Assembly: GCA_003518365.1 (NCBI GenBank)
Contig: DOYU01000019.1
Coordinates: forward strand, 108,873-126,229
Length of the DNA: 17,357 bases
Direction of reading: 5' to 3'
DNA from: Candidatus Magasanikiibacteriota bacterium
GTDB taxonomy: Bacteria; Patescibacteriota; Patescibacteriia; Magasanikbacterales; UBA922
Shown: in pieces, positions 5,473-12,484 of the stretch
How the letters are laid out: each line of letters starts with the position of its first letter
How positions within the stretch are numbered: the first letter of the stretch is position 1
The notes under the pieces: model-generated
Told to the model about the DNA's origin: nothing
What the model saw: the letters and a program-made list of their open reading frames with translations, nothing else
The model's database searches: none
Made by a program: the position numbers and the translations under genes

Positions 5473-6947
5473 GTGCTGAGAAATTCCCACGCTTCAGCCT
5501 CTGCCAAATACGTATCACGAATCTTCTCGAAGTACACCTTCACTGCATCGTGATCATTTTCTACCTCTCCATCAAGAATGGCCCGCTCGAGTTCTTTCTT
5601 AATCTTTCCAATAGTTGGGCCTGGTTTCAATCCACACAGCTCCATAATTTCTTCACCACGCACAGGAGATTGGAACTCACGTAGTTTATCCTTTTCCAAT
5701 ACCTCTGCAATACGCACTTCAAGATAATCATAATTTTTCAGGCGGTGCACTTTTTTCTTTTGATTCCCTGTTGTGATATCTGCTCGACACAGGATAAGAA
5801 GATCAGCAAGGTCATCTTTCAGGTTGACAATCAAACGGCGTACCGGCGTATCGGTGACGCCATCATCCATGAGCGCAATCGGCTGCAGATGCCATCGTAC
5901 AAGTTTTGCGATATACCGAATATCGCGAGTACTCATCTTGAGACGCTTCCCGATCTGATGCACCATTTTTTTTCCCACATGTTCATGCATATCAAATGTC
6001 CAGCCACGTCCCTTCACGAATTTTTTTGTGTCAGGCTTTGCGATGTCATGCAGCAAACCGGCAAAACGGAGTAATGGCTTTTCTGATTGTTCTGCAATAT
6101 TATCGACCACCGCAAACGTGTGCGACAAATTATCTTTATGTGTATATCCTTTCACTTCTTCCACACCGGAAAGATCTGCAATCTCTGGCATAAACTGATC
6201 AAACAATTCAGACTTGTACAGTGCCCAAAGTCCAATCGATGGCTTTGGTGTTGCCAGAAGTTTCATGAGTTCTTCTTGGATCCGTTCTGCTGACACAATA
6301 CTCAGTCGTGGCGCATATTTTTTCATTGCCAAATATGTTTTTTGTTCTATTTCAAAAATAAGCTGCGCAGAAAAACGAGCCGCGCGCATCATACGAAGGG
6401 GATCTTCTGAAAATGTTTCACCCGGATCAAGTGGTGTGCGTAAAAGTCGCTCTTTCAAATCTTTTTTTCCATCATAAGGGTCCACGATATCGCCAAGTGT
6501 TCCATCAGGGAGAATCTGTTGTGCCATGGCATTGACCGTAAAATCACGACGAGAGAGATCTTCTTCGAGTGTGGCTGGGACAACCGTCGGTTTTCTTGAA
6601 TCACTTCGATACGCCTCTTTGCGTGCGCCAGCAAATTCTACTTCCAAGAGTGTACGATATTGTTTTTCTTGTTCCCCATTTTCTGCGATACTATTCGTGG
6701 TTTCCAAAAAAACATACCGAGCCGTATCAAAATCAGAAAATTCAATCAACCGTCCATTTTCCGCTGAAAACTGTGCAGCAAACTGTTTTGCAAATTCGAG
6801 ACCACTCCCAAGTACAACAACATCAAGATCCTTTTTGAAATCTCGCTCGAGAAGCTGATCACGTACAAAACCACCAACGACATACACATCTATGCCGGTG
6901 TTTTTGCTCAGCGTTCCAATTGACTTGAATGCCTGTTGTATATTCAT
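5469..6947 (-). CDS. cca: CCA tRNA nucleotidyltransferase with HD domain (492 aa)
   Basis: The enzyme adds or repairs the 3' CCA of tRNAs; at least tRNA-Tyr in this window lacks an encoded CCA and needs it. Motif A is GGFVRD at 25-30 with the metal-binding D40 and D42 in DLDVVV. Motif B is DPYDGKKDL at 156-164, RRDFTVNAM is at 133-141, and EDPLRMMRAARF at 181-192 and ERIQEELMKLL at 221-231 are the nucleotide-recognition and neck regions of class II enzymes. An HD phosphohydrolase domain follows, with LLHDIAKPDTK (H300, D301) and later conserved His at HEHVGKK and RWHLQPI. The layout matches HD-containing CCA enzymes; a poly(A) polymerase role cannot be excluded. The start ATG 6947 follows CATAT; the next gene upstream, uppP, stops 79 bp before. 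Confidence 0.95.
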   Translation of the reverse strand: MNIQQAFKSIGTLSKNTGIDVYVVGGFVRDQLLERDFKKDLDVVVLGSGLEFAKQFAAQFSAENGRLIEFSDFDTARYVFLETTNSIAENGEQEKQYRTLLEVEFAGARKEAYRSDSRKPTVVPATLEEDLSRRDFTVNAMAQQILPDGTLGDIVDPYDGKKDLKERLLRTPLDPGETFSEDPLRMMRAARFSAQLIFEIEQKTYLAMKKYAPRLSIVSAERIQEELMKLLATPKPSIGLWALYKSELFDQFMPEIADLSGVEEVKGYTHKDNLSHTFAVVDNIAEQSEKPLLRFAGLLHDIAKPDTKKFVKGRGWTFDMHEHVGKKMVHQIGKRLKMSTRDIRYIAKLVRWHLQPIALMDDGVTDTPVRRLIVNLKDDLADLLILCRADITTGNQKKKVHRLKNYDYLEVRIAEVLEKDKLREFQSPVRGEEIMELCGLKPGPTIGKIKKELERAILDGEVENDHDAVKVYFEKIRDTYLAEAEAWEFLST

Positions 6948-6958
6948 ATATGGACTCG

Positions 6959-6987
6959 ACCTTAGCAGAACAGAAGGAAAAAATCAA
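6959..6987 (-). promoter_or_regulatory. Possible cca promoter
   Basis: Minus strand TTGATT (6987-6982), 17 bp, TAAGGT (6964-6959) with TGC directly before it. The -10 is weak apart from the extended motif. It lies in the 79 bp uppP-cca gap and would give a very short leader before the ATG at 6947. Confidence 0.3.
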
Positions 6988-7026
6988 GGCTCTTTGTTCT
7001 TCACAACAACACCATAGGTCACGGTA

Positions 7027-7848
7027 TTACACAAGGAAAACAACTATGAGAATGGCGATCACAATACGATAAACCACAAACGGCATAAAACTCCATTTTT
7101 GAATAATTTTTAATAATCCCCATATAGCCAGATAGCCACTGATTACTGATGCAAAAAATCCGACGACTAACGGAAGCACAGCAACGGCATCGCTACCAGA
7201 TTTGATGAGTTCAAGAATTTTCAACGCCCCAGCAATAGCAATCACAGGGACACTCATAAGAAATGAAAATTCCGCAGCATCTTTTTTTGATAAATTTGCA
7301 AAGAGCCCTGTGGTCATGGTAATCCCCGATCGGGAGGTCCCAGGGATGAGTGCCAACGCCTGCGCACACCCAATCAAAAGTGCTTTTTTCCATGTAAGTG
7401 ATGACGTCGCATCGAGGCGCCTTCGATTGTATCTATCAGCAATACCCAGCAATATCCCCCATCCAATCAGCCCCCACGCAACAACGAGTGTGGAACGAAT
7501 TTCTATATTGAGAACTTCACTCATCACAAACCCAAAGGCAAGTGCAGGTACCACAGAAAACGCAATCATCCACCCAAACATACGTTCTTGTTTTGCAATG
7601 GTTTTCAATTCATCAGTTGTTTCGCGAACAAAAAATGCCCGAAGAACACGAAAAATCTTCTCACGAAAATACACCACGACAGCGACAAGAGTCCCAAGAT
7701 GAACAATCACATCAAATGTCAACCCTTGATCTATCCATCCAAAAATATGTGGCACAAAAATAAGATGACCAGATGAAGACACAGGAAGAAATTCTGTAAG
7801 GCCTTGAATGAGGCCAAGGATGAGTGCTTGAAAAATAGTCATAGCCAT
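7027..7848 (-). CDS. uppP: Undecaprenyl-diphosphatase UppP/BacA (273 aa)
   Basis: This integral membrane enzyme removes a phosphate from undecaprenyl diphosphate to recycle the lipid carrier of cell-wall synthesis, and confers bacitracin tolerance. Both catalytic motifs are intact: QGLTEFLPVSSSGH at 15-28 (E19 and the serine cluster) and PGTSRSG at 169-175 (R173). H50 in FDVIVHLGTL is also conserved. About eight hydrophobic segments are visible and the length is normal. Either ATG 7848 or the second ATG at 7842 could start it; 7848 has the T-ATG context common in this window. It is the first gene of a group with cca, yidC and the SPFH gene, and its presence implies peptidoglycan synthesis in this organism. 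Confidence 0.97.
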   Translation of the reverse strand: MAMTIFQALILGLIQGLTEFLPVSSSGHLIFVPHIFGWIDQGLTFDVIVHLGTLVAVVVYFREKIFRVLRAFFVRETTDELKTIAKQERMFGWMIAFSVVPALAFGFVMSEVLNIEIRSTLVVAWGLIGWGILLGIADRYNRRRLDATSSLTWKKALLIGCAQALALIPGTSRSGITMTTGLFANLSKKDAAEFSFLMSVPVIAIAGALKILELIKSGSDAVAVLPLVVGFFASVISGYLAIWGLLKIIQKWSFMPFVVYRIVIAILIVVFLV

Positions 7849-7873
7849 AAGAAAATGAATGGTATGAGTATAC

Positions 7874-7950
7874 CAAAAAAAAGCCTTGTGGGCTATGCGT
7901 TCTTGAGTAAGGAAGAGAGTGAGGAGACGCCGCGATGACGCTCCTCACTC
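7874..7950 (-). terminator. Hairpins and T-run after the 299-residue gene
   Basis: A perfect 10 bp stem GAGTGAGGAG/CTCCTCACTC (7917-7926 with 7941-7950) begins 15 bp after the stop. It has no T-run directly after it. About 30 bp further on, a short stem AGCC/GGCT (7882-7894) is followed on the minus strand by eight T. The two together probably end transcription before uppP, but neither is a textbook terminator. Confidence 0.5.
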
Positions 7951-7965
7951 CCTCGTTGTCGTAAC

Positions 7966-8865
7966 TTACCCGCGCTTGCCATAGACGCGCGGATGCCGAT
8001 ACGCAGGCATGCCGCCGGCGTCCTTGAGGTACGTCGTCTCGACGCACTCTCGAGCGAGATGGCGTACCTGACGTTCGTCCTTCGTAGCGATTTTATTCCA
8101 ATGGCGCTGCCAGAGCTCAGGCTGCGTCTCTCGATCCGGGACGATATACACCTGCGACTCATCGGTTGGGAGGATCGGCGCGATGCACGCCCCGTACTCC
8201 TTCACAAGCCGCGCGAGTGGGATCATCTCTTCCACACCAGCCAGGTGGTAGAATCGATCGTGGCCATCCTTGCCCGCACCTCGAACAAAGGCATGGTAGC
8301 GCTCTTCGTCGAGAGTGGGCTTCTTGGCCTCAAGATCGAATCCCCCCACAGCAAGCAGGGACTCGATCTCCCAGATCGCGCAGGAATTCCCGATCCGTCC
8401 TTCGAGGATGGAGTCCGTGATCTCGCTGATAGCGAGACCGGTCACCTTCGCACCAGCAGCGAGTGCACCCCACATCAGATCCATATTGGATTGAGTCAGG
8501 TACGAGCTTGCTTCCGGTGAGAGGAACATGACGTAGTCACACCCTCCCCGGCTTTGACGCGCAGTAGCTCGGTTGAGGAGACCACAGAACAGATCAGCAT
8601 GAACCTCCCCAGAAACATAGACGTCCTTGTAGCCCCTCGCCTGGACCATCTTCCGAAGCGCCGCAGCTGTCATTCCACAGTCGCTCTCGTACTTCGGGTC
8701 AGCCCAGACCACCAGATCGATCCGCTTGAAGCTGCCTTTCTGGTTCTGCAGTCTCACAGAAGTGGCAGCTTCGAGGAGCTGCTGAGCGAGTTCAACCCGG
8801 CGTGGCACGTCCTCTTCTTTCGTCGAAAACAGTCGGGCAACGATACCGACATTCTTGGTGAACAT
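7966..8865 (-). CDS. Unrecognised protein, possibly with a GT-A-like fold (299 aa), GC-rich gene
   Basis: I do not recognise the family. The middle of the protein reads like a family 2 glycosyltransferase core: LVVWADPK at 51-58, LLNRATARQSRGGCDYVMFLSPEAS at 96-120 (where a GT-2 enzyme would have a short strand ending in DxD), MWGALAAGAKVTG at 131-143 and GNSCAIWEIESLLAVGGFD at 159-177. The DxD is absent, so catalysis is doubtful. The last third (180-299) is rich in Arg, Tyr and His. No signal peptide or membrane helix is seen, so it should be cytoplasmic. The gene is much more GC-rich than its surroundings (40 of 60 bases at 8161-8220, against 26 of 60 at 9781-9840 in metK). Its start has a strong GGAGG 4 bp before the ATG, unique in the window. 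It has its own promoter and a long leader, which suggests strong or controlled expression. Confidence 0.9.
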   Translation of the reverse strand: MFTKNVGIVARLFSTKEEDVPRRVELAQQLLEAATSVRLQNQKGSFKRIDLVVWADPKYESDCGMTAAALRKMVQARGYKDVYVSGEVHADLFCGLLNRATARQSRGGCDYVMFLSPEASSYLTQSNMDLMWGALAAGAKVTGLAISEITDSILEGRIGNSCAIWEIESLLAVGGFDLEAKKPTLDEERYHAFVRGAGKDGHDRFYHLAGVEEMIPLARLVKEYGACIAPILPTDESQVYIVPDRETQPELWQRHWNKIATKDERQVRHLARECVETTYLKDAGGMPAYRHPRVYGKRG

Positions 8866-9012
8866 TCATCCTCCTCAATTTGTTTCGGGCGTCCCAAAAC
8901 ATCGTAGGAGAAATGCCACGATAGCAAGCACAGACAACATACGACAAGTCCAAAATCCGGAGATCATGTACTAAGTATGCTGCAAGACCGCATGGTCTTT
9001 ACTCACAACGCA
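8866..9012 (-). promoter_or_regulatory. Long 5' leader of the 299-residue gene
   Basis: About 147 nt lie between the expected transcription start and the ATG, with no gene. Near its 5' end is a perfect hairpin, AAGACC-ATGC-GGTCTT (8999-8984 on the minus strand). It ends in GAGGAGGATGA directly before the start, an intact Shine-Dalgarno. I see no known riboswitch signature. A leader this long next to such compact genes suggests post-transcriptional control. Confidence 0.5.
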
Positions 9013-9019
9013 GCTTAAT

Positions 9020-9048
9020 AACATATATAAAAAATGCACCTTTGTCAA
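9020..9048 (-). promoter_or_regulatory. Promoter of the 299-residue gene
   Basis: Minus strand TTGACA (9048-9043), 17 bp with a T-rich spacer, TATGTT (9025-9020). The -35 is a perfect consensus and the -10 matches at four positions. It starts 5 bp after the T-run of the metK terminator. Confidence 0.75.
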
Positions 9049-9052
9049 GTAC

Positions 9053-9082
9053 AAAAAAGACTACTCACTGTTGAGCAGTCTT
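9053..9082 (-). terminator. Intrinsic terminator of metK
   Basis: Minus strand stem AAGACT/AGTCTT and, beyond one mismatch, CTCA/TGAG with a 4-base loop, then a run of six T. It lies 22 bp after the metK stop and is a textbook Rho-independent terminator. Confidence 0.92.
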
Positions 9083-9103
9083 CTCCTCCATATCCATTCT
9101 TTT

Positions 9104-10261
9104 CTAATGTGTCAACTTCGCCTTCAGAGCCTCTACTTTATTCACCTGCTCCCATGGAAACTCATCGCGTCCAAAGTGTCCATATGCAGCCGTTGCACGG
9201 TAAATAGGACGCTTCAGATCTAGCTCGCGGATAATCCCAGCAGGGGTAAGATCAAATACTTCTCGGACAGCCACTTCAAGTGTTTCATTACTTACAGTGC
9301 CAGTTCCAAAAGAATCAACCAATACACTCACAGGTTCTGGATACCCAATAGCATATGAAAGTTGCACTTCACAACGATCTGCCAATCCTGCGGCAACAAT
9401 ATTCTTTGCGACGTAACGTGCCATGTACGCTCCTGACCGATCTTGCTTGTTTGGGACTTTGCCGGAGAATGCTCCCCCACCATGTCGTCCCATACCACCG
9501 TATGTATCCACAATAATTTTTCTTCCTGTCAGTCCGGTGTCTCCATGTGGACCACCAATAACAAACTTTCCTGTTTCATTGATATAAAACTTTGTATTTT
9601 CATCAAGATACGCTCCGCACACAGGTTTGATCACATGTTCTTTGATATCTTCACGAAGTTTTGCCAAATCCATATCATCGTGCTGTGCAGCGACAACAAC
9701 AGCATCTACACGCTTTGGTTTGCCATCTTCATATTCTACCGTCACCTGACTTTTTCCATCAGGACGCAAGTATGCAAGTGTTTTATTTTTTCGGACTTCC
9801 GCAAGTTTTCTCGTGAGTCCATGCGCGAGCATAATTGGGAGTGGCATGAGTTCTGGTGTTTCGGTACATGCAAAGCCAAACATCATTCCCTGGTCTCCTG
9901 CTCCTTGCGCTTTATGTGGATGTCCTTCTGTTTCTTTTTCTCCCATGGCGATTTCTGGACTTTGTTCATCGACAGCGACCATCACGCCACAACTCTTTGC
10001 ATCAATGCCATAGGCATCATCGGTATAGCCAATATCGGTAAGAACTTGTCGAACAAGACCTGGGATATCGACATACGTTTTCGTCGTAATTTCTCCACCG
10101 ACGACAACAAGACCGGTAGTAGTAAATACTTCACAACAACATGCACCATCGGGATCGTCTTTCAAAACTGCATCAAGCACTGCATCTGAAATCTGATCAC
10201 AAATTTTGTCAGGATGTCCTTCGGTCACGGACTCTGACGTAAAAAAATGTTTTTCTGCCAT
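9104..10261 (-). CDS. metK: S-adenosylmethionine synthetase (385 aa)
   Basis: MetK makes S-adenosylmethionine from methionine and ATP, with hydrolysis of the triphosphate. All three repeats of the fold are present. Hallmarks are HFFTSESVTEGHPDK at 5-19 (H16, D18), GAGDQGMMFGFA at 120-131 (ATP-binding), GPHGDTGLTGRKIIVDTYGG at 237-256 and the P-loop-like GGGAFSGK at 261-268. The next residue is V269 where most bacterial MetK have Asp in GKDPxKVDRS; the later K272, D274 and R275 are kept. Length is normal. It stands alone with its own promoter, a leader of about 155 nt and a terminator. The start is TGCTATG without a nearby Shine-Dalgarno; a TAGGAGG word lies about 40 nt upstream, too far to act directly. 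Confidence 0.98.
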   Translation of the reverse strand: MAEKHFFTSESVTEGHPDKICDQISDAVLDAVLKDDPDGACCCEVFTTTGLVVVGGEITTKTYVDIPGLVRQVLTDIGYTDDAYGIDAKSCGVMVAVDEQSPEIAMGEKETEGHPHKAQGAGDQGMMFGFACTETPELMPLPIMLAHGLTRKLAEVRKNKTLAYLRPDGKSQVTVEYEDGKPKRVDAVVVAAQHDDMDLAKLREDIKEHVIKPVCGAYLDENTKFYINETGKFVIGGPHGDTGLTGRKIIVDTYGGMGRHGGGAFSGKVPNKQDRSGAYMARYVAKNIVAAGLADRCEVQLSYAIGYPEPVSVLVDSFGTGTVSNETLEVAVREVFDLTPAGIIRELDLKRPIYRATAAYGHFGRDEFPWEQVNKVEALKAKLTH

Positions 10262-10417
10262 AGCAAAAAATAGATAGACCGGGAAGAAGAGATGGACCTC
10301 CTAGAAGAGGTGTCACGACTGAGTCGGGACGGACATTGTTGAAGAGTAATCCCGATCTTCTCGGGATACGACCCACCAACAACGTGCACCATGACTCTTA
10401 TCCTAGCGATAAGTAAT
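10262..10417 (-). promoter_or_regulatory. Structured metK leader RNA, possible regulatory element
   Basis: The leader contains no gene. Minus strand AAGAGT (10399-10394) can pair with ACTCTT (10347-10342) to close a domain that holds a perfect 7 bp hairpin, ATCCCGA-loop-TCGGGAT (10367-10349). A competing stem TTATC/GATAA (10412-10398) overlaps the closing helix, so the two are mutually exclusive. Further down are CGACT/AGTCG-type and CCTC/GAGG hairpins. It does not match the SAM-I core sequence I know, and SAM-II and SMK-type elements are not evident, so ligand control is only a possibility. Confidence 0.4.
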
Positions 10418-10423
10418 AAAAAA

Positions 10424-10452
10424 AGTATACGCAAAGCCCCTGTTTTTGTCAA
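10424..10452 (-). promoter_or_regulatory. Strong metK promoter
   Basis: Minus strand TTGACA (10452-10447), 17 bp, TATACT (10429-10424): perfect -35, ideal spacing, five of six matches at -10. It begins immediately after the T-run of the tRNA terminator. Confidence 0.9.
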
Positions 10453-10482
10453 TAAAAAAAACGTCCTCTCGCTGAGAACGTT
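10453..10482 (-). terminator. Intrinsic terminator after tRNA-Tyr
   Basis: Minus strand AACGT/ACGTT and TCTC/GAGA stems with a two-base bulge and an AGC loop, then a run of eight T. It begins 7 bp after the mature tRNA-Tyr end and closes the long upstream transcription unit. Confidence 0.88.
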
Positions 10483-10489
10483 CTCTGTG

Positions 10490-10572
10490 TGGGCCGGGAG
10501 GGATTCGAACCCCCGAAGGCATACGCCAGCAGATTTACAGTCTGCCCCGGTTGACCGCTTCGGTACCGACCC
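10490..10572 (-). tRNA. tRNA-Tyr (anticodon GTA)
   Basis: The 83 nt gene has acceptor arms GGGTCGG and CCGGCCC (one G-U pair), discriminator A, the anticodon stem GCAGA/TCTGC with loop CTGTAAA, a long variable arm (class II, TGGCGTATGCC region) and a TTCGAAT T-loop. The long variable arm and GTA anticodon fit bacterial tRNA-Tyr. CCA is not encoded (next bases are CAC), so the Cca enzyme must add it. It follows tRNA-Thr by about 70 bp and is followed by a terminator. Confidence 0.96.
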
Positions 10573-10574
10573 TC

Positions 10575-10637
10575 ATCAATAAGCAATAAACAATGAACAA
10601 AAAACAATTGTTACTTGCTTATTGATCATTGTTTATT
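10575..10637. repeat. Nested inverted repeats between the two tRNA genes
   Basis: ATCAATAAGCAA (10575-10586) is the exact inverse of TTGCTTATTGAT (10615-10626), and AATAAACAATG (10585-10595) is the exact inverse of CATTGTTTATT (10627-10637). The two pairs overlap and give alternative stems in the tRNA precursor. The sequence resembles the AT-rich filler at other gene seams in the window. Confidence 0.75.
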
Positions 10638-10641
10638 ACTC

Positions 10642-10717
10642 TGGAGCCAACTCGGGGACTCGAACCCCGGACCGATGGTTTACAAAACCATTGCTCTACC
10701 AGCTGAGCTAAGTTGGC
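10642..10717 (-). tRNA. tRNA-Thr (anticodon TGT)
   Basis: Acceptor arms GCCAACT and AGTTGGC, discriminator T, and CCA encoded in the gene (10644-10642). The D arm has AGCTCAGCTGGTAGAGC, the anticodon stem is ATGGT/ACCAT with loop TTTGTAA, and the T-arm has CGGGGTTCGAGTCCCCG. TGT reads ACA threonine codons. It begins 10 bp after the stop of the TPR gene and has no visible promoter of its own, so it is likely cut out of a longer transcript. Confidence 0.96.
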
Positions 10718-10727
10718 ATGTAGTGTG

Positions 10728-11705
10728 CTAGTTCTTACTATTCTTTTGATCTTCCATATCCGCAATGCGTTCCTTAAACGTTGCAAGACGTGGATGTTCT
10801 GGATCAATCATTCTGATAGCATGAGCAGCTTCTTCTGCCCTATTTTTATCTTCCACCATTATACTGATTTCTGTGAGCATGTCAAGATAATGGATATGCT
10901 TTGGCATAATCTCTACGGCCTGAGAAATTGCCTCGTAGGCAGCATCCGGTTGACCAGCCTTCAAAAAAAGCTCAGCAAGCGTGGCAAAAAACGTCGCATT
11001 TGTATCCTCGATAAGCACAGCCTGTTCATAATACTGAATAGCCGTTGTCCATTCGTCCCTCCCCATAGCCAATTTTGCAAGCTTCTCGAGCGTGCTAACT
11101 GAGGTAGGTGAGAGCTTGTGAGCAAATTGATAACTTTCCTCAGCCTCAGCGAGCTGCCCCTGACTCAGATAGACATCTCCCAATCCCTCATATGCTCTCA
11201 TGTCTTTTTTGTCTGTCTCAATAGCATGGATGAATGCTGATTCAGCAGCTTGTGCATTTCCTTGCTCAAGCGCTCGTGATCCTTTCTTCAATATATCCTC
11301 TATTGTTTCTTCTCGATCCGTATCATCGTATGGTTTAAAAACATGTTCTCGTGCAGCAGAGAGTTCTGAAGATACTTCTTTCTTTTTCGCAATGCGCATT
11401 GGCATTCGGTATTGTTTTTTTTCAGCAACTTCATCTTTCAGCCGTTTTACATAATGACGAAATGAAGTCTGGATTTTTTCCCACACTTTTGCAAATGGTA
11501 CCAACACATGCTTCATGCGTTCTTGCTGATTTTTTGAACGTTGACTCGCTTTGCGAGAAAGTATTTCTTTCTTTTTTTGTTTTTCCTTTCGTTCTGGAAT
11601 AGTATCGAGATCTAAAATAGTAAGCTCTGGATATTTCCGAGCAATAATAACCACAATAACCGCAAGCGAAATGAGGATGAAAAAAAGAGGAAGAATACTA
11701 AACAT
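10728..11705 (-). CDS. Membrane-anchored TPR-repeat protein (325 aa)
   Basis: TPR domains are protein-interaction scaffolds; the partner is unknown. A single hydrophobic helix at residues 3-22 anchors the protein, followed by a highly basic, probably cytoplasmic stretch (35-120, many Lys and Arg). From about 137 to 318 there are roughly five TPR-type helix pairs, for example ALEQGNAQAAESAFIHAIE, YEGLGDVYLSQGQLAEAEESY and AIQYYEQAVLIEDTNATFFATLAELFLKAGQPDAAYEAI, and the unit ends with IDPEHPRLATFKERIADME. The start lies 3 bp after the tpiA stop, so the two genes are co-transcribed. It might help assemble envelope or secretion machinery, but nothing specific supports that. Confidence 0.92.
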   Translation of the reverse strand: MFSILPLFFILISLAVIVVIIARKYPELTILDLDTIPERKEKQKKKEILSRKASQRSKNQQERMKHVLVPFAKVWEKIQTSFRHYVKRLKDEVAEKKQYRMPMRIAKKKEVSSELSAAREHVFKPYDDTDREETIEDILKKGSRALEQGNAQAAESAFIHAIETDKKDMRAYEGLGDVYLSQGQLAEAEESYQFAHKLSPTSVSTLEKLAKLAMGRDEWTTAIQYYEQAVLIEDTNATFFATLAELFLKAGQPDAAYEAISQAVEIMPKHIHYLDMLTEISIMVEDKNRAEEAAHAIRMIDPEHPRLATFKERIADMEDQKNSKN

Positions 11706-11708
11706 AGG

Positions 11709-12446
11709 CTATGCTGCAAGCACCGCAGCAAGAAGAGAATGGACATGATCTCGTTCTGCAGAAGCGCTGCCAACGAGGAATCCATCAATGCTTTGGTGTG
11801 GAAGATAGAATACCACATTTTCATCGTTGACGCTACCCCCATAGAGTACAGGAATTGATTGACTCGTATATGTGTTCAATTCATCTTTTATGACATCATG
11901 AATCTCGGCAGCCTGCAAATGATCACATGCCTCCCCTGTCCCAATCGCCCAGACAGGCTCATATGCAACAAAAAATTGAGCATCTTTTGACACCCCTTCA
12001 AGAACAGTCATAAGTTGTTTTTTCAATCGATATTCTCGCTTTCCGGCTTCCAAATCCTCCTTTGTTTCTCCAATACAAAGAATCGGAATAATGCCAACAT
12101 CGAGACATGCATCAAATTTCTTTTTTACATCATCATTTGTTTCCCCAAAAATATATCGTCGTTCTGAATGACCAACCAATGCATACGTTGCTCCGGCTTC
12201 TTTGAACATTTGTGCAGAAACAGCTCCTGTATACGCACCTTTTGGAGTCCATCCTACATTTTGTGCCCCAACACAAACAGGAGACCCTCGAAACAATTTT
12301 TCGACTTCGGTAAACGCAAGCGTGGAAGGAAATAATCCAAGCTGGATTTTTTCTGTATCGTATGACATGGTCGCAAGTTGATTTGCGAGTATCATGGATT
12401 CAGAAAAATTTAGATACATCTTCCAATTGGCAAAAAGGTATTTCAT
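11709..12446 (-). CDS. tpiA: Triose-phosphate isomerase (245 aa)
   Basis: TpiA interconverts dihydroxyacetone phosphate and glyceraldehyde 3-phosphate in glycolysis. Catalytic residues are all present: N7 and K9 in FANWKM, H93 in VGHSERR, and E163 in AYEPVWAIGTG, where the flexible loop 6 (residues 165-171) is intact. The phosphate-binding LYGGSV and GFLVGSAS are also present. Length is normal. It follows the DUF2164 gene by 77 bp with a promoter in the gap, and precedes the TPR gene by 3 bp. The start is TATATATG with no Shine-Dalgarno. Confidence 0.98.
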   Translation of the reverse strand: MKYLFANWKMYLNFSESMILANQLATMSYDTEKIQLGLFPSTLAFTEVEKLFRGSPVCVGAQNVGWTPKGAYTGAVSAQMFKEAGATYALVGHSERRYIFGETNDDVKKKFDACLDVGIIPILCIGETKEDLEAGKREYRLKKQLMTVLEGVSKDAQFFVAYEPVWAIGTGEACDHLQAAEIHDVIKDELNTYTSQSIPVLYGGSVNDENVVFYLPHQSIDGFLVGSASAERDHVHSLLAAVLAA

Positions 12447-12455
12447 ATATACATT

Positions 12456-12484
12456 GTTATAGTGTCACATTGTTATAGTATCAA
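12456..12484 (-). promoter_or_regulatory. tpiA promoter with overlapping repeats
   Basis: Minus strand TTGATA (12484-12479), 17 bp, TATAAC (12461-12456), each matching consensus at five of six. The -10 ends 9 bp before the ATG, so the transcript would be essentially leaderless. A 13 bp direct repeat, ACATTGTTATAGT, occurs at 12451-12463 and 12467-12479, and a palindrome ACATTGTT-N8-AACAATGT spans 12467-12490 across the -35. Confidence 0.6.

Noticed and set aside
5396..5518. Longer YidC starting at 5518
   Set aside because: It would overlap cca and translate the 28 bp palindrome; the conserved core begins at the ATG at 5395.
7867..7895. Promoter for uppP with -10 TATACT at 7872-7867
   Set aside because: No acceptable -35 lies 16-18 bp upstream (TAGCCC), and the site overlaps the terminator T-run.
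9443..10189. Plus-strand open frame of 248 codons
   Set aside because: It is the antisense shadow of metK, with a Cys/His/Phe-rich composition typical of such shadows.
10262..10417. SAM-I riboswitch before metK
   Set aside because: The SAM-I core words and four-way junction pattern are not visible; only a generic structured leader can be supported.
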